17,840 nt of DNA. Source: Burkholderiales bacterium (GTDB taxonomy: Bacteria; Pseudomonadota; Gammaproteobacteria; Burkholderiales; SG8-39). The notes beneath the pieces are model-generated. The model ran no database searches. It was not told the DNA's origin and saw only the letters and a program-made list of their open reading frames with translations. Location of the stretch: the NCBI GenBank assembly GCA_029266935.1, contig JAQSVY010000012.1, positions 1 to 17,840 of the forward strand, given 5' to 3'. A program made the translations under genes and the position numbers. Positions 14,350 to 17,840 of the stretch are shown piece after piece (the stretch's first letter is position 1; each line of letters starts with the position of its first letter).

Positions 14350-14422
14350 CGGCACAACAGTGACGGATTTGGCGTTTCAGCACGGGTTATCGTCACGGGC
14401 TGCAAAATTTCGGCACCTCGGG

Positions 14423-17400
14423 CTAATTATTGTCAACGCTGGAAAGTACCGTCGGCATGATCGGCCCGAGCGCGTGCGCTGCGAGGAAGGTGAACGTGGG
14501 TTGCCAGGCCGCGGCCGGTCGCAGCCCGCCGCGGTGCTGTCTGAATGCTCGCACCGCGAGGGCACGCTGGCCGGAAACGGTATGGCCGGCCATTAGGGAG
14601 GCCAATGCGTACGCCTTGTCATCTGCGGACAGTTCGGTTTCGGCGTCGAGTATCGCTGCCGCCTTCTCCGCCATGGCCGGGGCGTCGCGCGCAGCCACGG
14701 CGCTATAAAGACCGATCCAGCGCGATTCGGAAGCATTGAGCCTCGACGTACAGCGCGAGATCCTGAACTTCTCCCAGATCTCCATTGCCTGCGCCTTCGG
14801 CAGGTAGGCACTGAGCAGCCGTGCCGGACGGTCAAGCACCGCCTGCAGCACACCGGAGGGCAGCACGATACTGCAATCGACCAGCGCCGCCCGCACTATC
14901 GCCAGTTCGCGCGCTGGTTCGGGCGCCATGAGCTTCAGCATGTCCGGGTTGCCGTGCAGCAGATAGTCGCGCGCCGTCGCGGCTTGTTGCGTAAACAATG
15001 ACCGCCTCGTGCCGGCGACGCGTTCGCCCTTGGTGACGCGCGAGGGCTCGGGTGCATAGCCCGGCTCGAAAAGGTCCAGCAAGGGCAGCGGTGCTTCGCT
15101 GAGATTCACCACGCCCACGGCCTGCTGCTTCATGAATCGCGCCTTGGAAGCATTCAGGTCGATGATCGGGAAGAAATCCGAGTTGGGCTCGACACCAAAA
15201 GCCCGGAAGTACGCGTCCATCGTCCTCTTGGTGCCCACGCGATGGAGGTTGAGGTCGTCCAGGCCGCGAATATGGAAGCGCTCCATCATCGCGGCGAACG
15301 CCGGATTGTCGAATGCCGCACCCTTGGGATCGGGCACGCTGCCGCCGTTTGCCGCGACGAAGATCATGTCGCCGTGGTTCGACAGGTAGATGACATAGTC
15401 GGAGAACGCCGGGCGCAGTGCCTCGACCGCCGATGCAAGCAATTCCGGGGAGAACTCATAGAGCTGTATCCACTGGACAAACAATCCGCCGGGCTTGAGG
15501 TGTCGCCGGACGTGGGAATAAAACTCCACGGAAAACAGCCCCGCCACCCCGCTCACCCAGGGATTGGAGGGCTCCGAGACGATCGCATCGTAGAGAACCT
15601 GATGGCTCGAGAAAAAAGTCTTCGCATCCTCGATGTGCACGCGGCTCCTGGGATCGTCGAACGCGCGCTGGTTGAACGGCTGGAAGTGGCGCGCCGCCCG
15701 CACCACGGCGGGTTCGATCTCGATGGTGTCGAGAACCTCCAGGCGGTCGGAGGCAAGCAGCGCGTGCGCCGTCAGGCCGGTGCCGAAGCCAATGTTGGCG
15801 ACGCGCCGCGCGTCGGGCATCATCATGATCGGCAGTGCGCCCATCATTGCCATGGTCACTTCGTCTCCGGTGGGAGATCCGTCCGGCTTGCTGTTGAGCG
15901 AGCCGTCCGACTTGCCGTTGTTGCGCAGGCTGACGACCATGTCGCGCACGGTAACGCTCACGGTGGACGTCTTGCCGTCTTCGTGCCGCACCAGGTTGTC
16001 GCGATCAGGATGAATCAGCTTACCGTGGCGATAGACGCCTGAAGCCATGTGATGCGCGTCGAGCTGCACACCGAACGCAGCACCCAGTACCAGCACGACG
16101 GACATCGCCACGGCAGCCGCTGCGTACGCTCGCCGGGTTCGCCCGGGCGCGGCGCCGAGGAGCACCACTGCCAGCAGCAAGTCGATCGCCGCGGCGGTGA
16201 TAATAAGGCCCTTCACCCCGAGAAGTGGCAGGCCGAAGTGCACGGCGACCAGCACGCCGATGATCGATCCCGCGGTGTTGGCCGCGTACACCTGCCCGAT
16301 CGCGCGCTCGCCCGAGCCAAGGCCGAGCAGCGTCTTGGTGATCAAGGGCAGCGTCATGCCGGCGCAGAACGCCGCCGGAAACATCACCGCCAGCGCAATG
16401 GCGTGGCTCGCGATGTTGAACGCGACGTAGCCGTCTTCGGTCGACGTGAGCGAGCTCACCAGCCATTGCATCACGTAGAACGAGCCCCCGTAGACCGGCA
16501 GCGTGGCGAGCGCAGCGATGCCCATTGCGAGTTGCACAAAACCGAGCAGGCGCATGGTGTCGGCGGTGGAGTCGATTCTGCGGCGCACCCAAAGGCCACC
16601 GAACGCCAGGCCGAGGATGAACGCGGAGAGCATCAGCTCGAACGCATGCGTCGAGCTTCCCAGCACCAGAGCCAGCATGCGGATCCAGCCGATCTCGTAC
16701 ATGAACGAGGACGCGCCGGTCAGGGCCGCTACCGCGAGCAGCAAACGGACGCGCCCGGCGCTCGCGGCGCTCAGGACCGGGGCCGCGGGGGTCTGGTAGT
16801 GGTGGACAGCGGACGCTGGCTTGCGGGGAAGCAGGATGACGGCCGCCGCCACGGCGAGGTTGATGATGCCCGAGGCGATAAGAGTCCCGGGCAGACCCGC
16901 AGCGGGAATGAAGTAAAAGCCACTGGCGAGAACGCCGATGCCGGCACCGAGGCTGTTGGTGAAATACAACATCGCGATTGCGTGCCCGGAGCGCTCGGCC
17001 CGCAGGCGCACCACGCCCGCGGTCAGCAGCGGGAAGGTCATGCCGAGCAGCACAGACTGCGGCAGGATGAGCACGGCGGCGAGCGTCCACTTGAAGGCAT
17101 GCACCGCCGCCGGATGGCCAATCGCCGGAATGATCTGCGCGAAGGCGTAGTCGCTGACCGCGTTGAACACCGCGTGGAAGGCGAGCGCCGCGAGGCCGAT
17201 CAGCGCTTCGATGATCGCGTAGGCGAACAGCAGGTCGCGCCAGCGCCCCGAGATGCGGCTGCAGCCCCAGGCGCCGAGCGCCATGCCACCCATGAAGATG
17301 GCGAGCACCAGCGTCTGCGCATACGCGGCGTGCCCGAGGAAGAGCTTGAGGTAGTGGCTCCACACCGACTCATAGATCAGCCCGGCGAAGCCGGACGCCG

Positions 17401-17440
17401 TGAAGATCAGCAGGACGATCGGGAAGAAGCCTCTTCTCAT
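14423..17440 (-). CDS. Fused polytopic membrane / spermidine-synthase-like protein
   Basis: 1005 residues. The N-terminal part, about 1-465, has around 13 hydrophobic segments in two similar halves: ASGFAGLIYESVWSHYLKLF (15-34) is echoed by TGASSFMYEIGWIRMLALVL (241-260). A PABS-type Rossmann domain spans about 480-720: NNGKSDGS (507-514), SAM-site motif GFGTGLTAHA (551-560), acidic DTIEIEP (571-577), Asp605 in EDAKTFF, and YDAIVSEPSNPW (617-628). In true spermidine synthases the last motif carries a catalytic Asp, which here reads Glu623, so aminopropyl transfer is doubtful. This is usual in the fused MFS/spermidine-synthase family. The last ~280 residues are soluble and unassigned. Its ATG lies 73 bases from the small ORF upstream, and it sits between the PilB-like ATPase and the pilin, so a pilus-linked role is possible. 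Confidence 0.85.
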   Translation of the reverse strand: MRRGFFPIVLLIFTASGFAGLIYESVWSHYLKLFLGHAAYAQTLVLAIFMGGMALGAWGCSRISGRWRDLLFAYAIIEALIGLAALAFHAVFNAVSDYAFAQIIPAIGHPAAVHAFKWTLAAVLILPQSVLLGMTFPLLTAGVVRLRAERSGHAIAMLYFTNSLGAGIGVLASGFYFIPAAGLPGTLIASGIINLAVAAAVILLPRKPASAVHHYQTPAAPVLSAASAGRVRLLLAVAALTGASSFMYEIGWIRMLALVLGSSTHAFELMLSAFILGLAFGGLWVRRRIDSTADTMRLLGFVQLAMGIAALATLPVYGGSFYVMQWLVSSLTSTEDGYVAFNIASHAIALAVMFPAAFCAGMTLPLITKTLLGLGSGERAIGQVYAANTAGSIIGVLVAVHFGLPLLGVKGLIITAAAIDLLLAVVLLGAAPGRTRRAYAAAAVAMSVVLVLGAAFGVQLDAHHMASGVYRHGKLIHPDRDNLVRHEDGKTSTVSVTVRDMVVSLRNNGKSDGSLNSKPDGSPTGDEVTMAMMGALPIMMMPDARRVANIGFGTGLTAHALLASDRLEVLDTIEIEPAVVRAARHFQPFNQRAFDDPRSRVHIEDAKTFFSSHQVLYDAIVSEPSNPWVSGVAGLFSVEFYSHVRRHLKPGGLFVQWIQLYEFSPELLASAVEALRPAFSDYVIYLSNHGDMIFVAANGGSVPDPKGAAFDNPAFAAMMERFHIRGLDDLNLHRVGTKRTMDAYFRAFGVEPNSDFFPIIDLNASKARFMKQQAVGVVNLSEAPLPLLDLFEPGYAPEPSRVTKGERVAGTRRSLFTQQAATARDYLLHGNPDMLKLMAPEPARELAIVRAALVDCSIVLPSGVLQAVLDRPARLLSAYLPKAQAMEIWEKFRISRCTSRLNASESRWIGLYSAVAARDAPAMAEKAAAILDAETELSADDKAYALASLMAGHTVSGQRALAVRAFRQHRGGLRPAAAWQPTFTFLAAHALGPIMPTVLSSVDNN

Positions 17441-17497
17441 GGGCGGTACGGATTTTACAGGCCCACCGGCACCGAGCCACAGCGACTACGTCACGCG

Positions 17498-17514
17498 GCC
17501 GACGAACGGTCGGC
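17498..17514 (-). terminator. Small hairpin after the PilB-like operon, weak terminator candidate
   Basis: GCCGAC and GTCGGC form a 6-bp stem around a five-base loop (GAACG on the plus strand), touching the stop codon of the 30-residue ORF. There is no T-tract, so if it ends transcription it is not a classical intrinsic terminator. Confidence 0.25.
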
Positions 17515-17606
17515 TAGGGCTGGTAACCGGGAATGCGCGACTCGTCGACCGCGCCGATCTGCTTCGGCATCCCGCGAAGCCCTGCCACGTCGATCGTGGC
17601 GCTCAT
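17514..17606 (-). CDS. Possible 30-residue protein downstream of the PilB-like ATPase
   Basis: A short frame on the minus strand from ATG 17606 to TAG at 17516-17514. It begins MSATIDVAGLRGMPKQIGAV and ends SRIPGYQP. Codon third positions are mostly G or C, like the neighbouring real genes. It starts 17 bases after the stop codon of the ATPase gene, with GTAAGG as a modest ribosome binding site. I do not recognise the product. No signal peptide, cysteines or membrane segment are seen. It may be a genuine small protein or leader, or a remnant of the 5' end of a larger gene. Confidence 0.4.
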   Translation of the reverse strand: MSATIDVAGLRGMPKQIGAVDESRIPGYQP

Positions 17607-17623
17607 GCGGGGCCTTACTCTTA

Positions 17624-17840
17624 CTACTTAATGCAGACCGACCTGACTTCCTTGATGTGCGTAACGCCGGTCAGGCACTTCTCCATGCCGTCCTGCTTGA
17701 GTGTGCGCATGCCCTCCTCCAGGCAGAGCGCGAGCACTTCTGCGACGCGCGCGTGCTCCTGGATCGCCTTCTTCAGGCGGTCGGAAGCGATCAGCAGCTC
17801 GTGCAGGGCGCAGCGTCCCTTGAAGCCGCTGCCGCCGCAC
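17624..17840 (-). CDS. PilB/GspE-family secretion ATPase, C-terminal fragment
   Basis: Partial gene: 71 C-terminal residues are present and the rest lies beyond the right edge. In the frame starting at 17839 the sequence reads CGGSGFKGRCALHELLIASD, then VAEVLALCLEEGMRTLKQDG, then EKCLTGVTHIKEVRSVCIK and TAG at 17626-17624. The CxGSGFKGR-x-ALHELL segment is the end of the tetra-cysteine zinc region, and EGMRTLKQDG and TGVTxIKEV are the standard C-terminal signature of PilB/GspE hexameric ATPases, which power pilus extension or type II secretion. Proximity to a type IV pilin favours a PilB-type role, but the fragment cannot distinguish the two. Three in-frame stops (TAG, TAA and, two codons on, TAA) follow. 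Confidence 0.9.
   Translation of the reverse strand, partial: CGGSGFKGRCALHELLIASDRLKKAIQEHARVAEVLALCLEEGMRTLKQDGMEKCLTGVTHIKEVRSVCIK

Noticed and set aside
13793..14383. Longer pilin frame starting at 14383
   Set aside because: It would place about 35 extra residues before the prepilin leader and run across the sigma-54 promoter; [13 protein letters not shown] with a good ribosome binding site is the real start.
17628..17840. Minus-strand frame giving an Arg-rich 70-residue peptide at the right edge
   Set aside because: The neighbouring frame encodes an unmistakable PilB/GspE C-terminus, so the Arg-rich peptide is a shadow.
1..17840. tRNA, rRNA, CRISPR arrays, insertion-sequence ends or integrase sites
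   Set aside because: Looked for and not seen; repeats found are limited to the short ones listed.

Overview
The window is GC-rich, densely packed bacterial DNA. The gene content suggests a sulfur-oxidising, probably chemolithotrophic betaproteobacterium: a Sox thiosulfate-oxidation cluster in the order soxYZAXB, an ETHE1-type sulfur/persulfide dioxygenase, a dissimilatory-looking ATP sulfurylase, exported DsrE-like proteins and type IV pilus genes. The taxonomic placement is inferred from gene content and composition, not from a marker gene. No rRNA, tRNA, CRISPR array or insertion sequence is visible, and no stretch over 300 bases lacks a gene.

Left part (1-2649): the start of a DUF72 protein (runs off the left edge) and an exported alpha/beta hydrolase lie on the minus strand. 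A LysR-type regulator of the CysL/CbbR group is divergent from them. It converges, four bases apart, on the sulfur dioxygenase. The dioxygenase lies directly downstream of sat (minus strand, 32-base gap), so sat and the dioxygenase look like one operon.

Central part (3857-12172, plus strand): a tightly spaced run of a DsrE-family lipoprotein, a secreted DsrE-family protein, soxY (broken), soxZ, soxA, soxX, soxB, then a MacA-like adaptor, a MacB-type ATPase and a MacB-type permease. SoxYZ normally carries the sulfur substrate, SoxAX couples thiosulfate to SoxY, and SoxB releases sulfate. No soxCD is present in the window. Exported DsrE proteins, the dioxygenase and Sat could therefore form the route that handles the remaining sulfane sulfur. 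The main anomaly is soxY: signal peptide and C-terminal swinging arm are present, but about 30 codons between them are missing and the reading frame is shifted. The MacA-like protein carries a Spy/CpxP-like (LTXXQ-like) helical insertion.

Right part (12141-17840, minus strand): a type IV pilus neighbourhood. It holds the C-terminus of a PilB/GspE-type ATPase (cut by the right edge), a possible 30-residue ORF, a 1005-residue fused membrane/spermidine-synthase-like protein, a major type IV pilin with a near-perfect sigma-54 promoter and a strong UUCG-loop terminator, and a polytopic GT-C-like protein with C-terminal TPRs that may glycosylate the pilin. The last gene begins inside the pilin terminator and its 3' end overlaps the macB permease gene by 32 bases.
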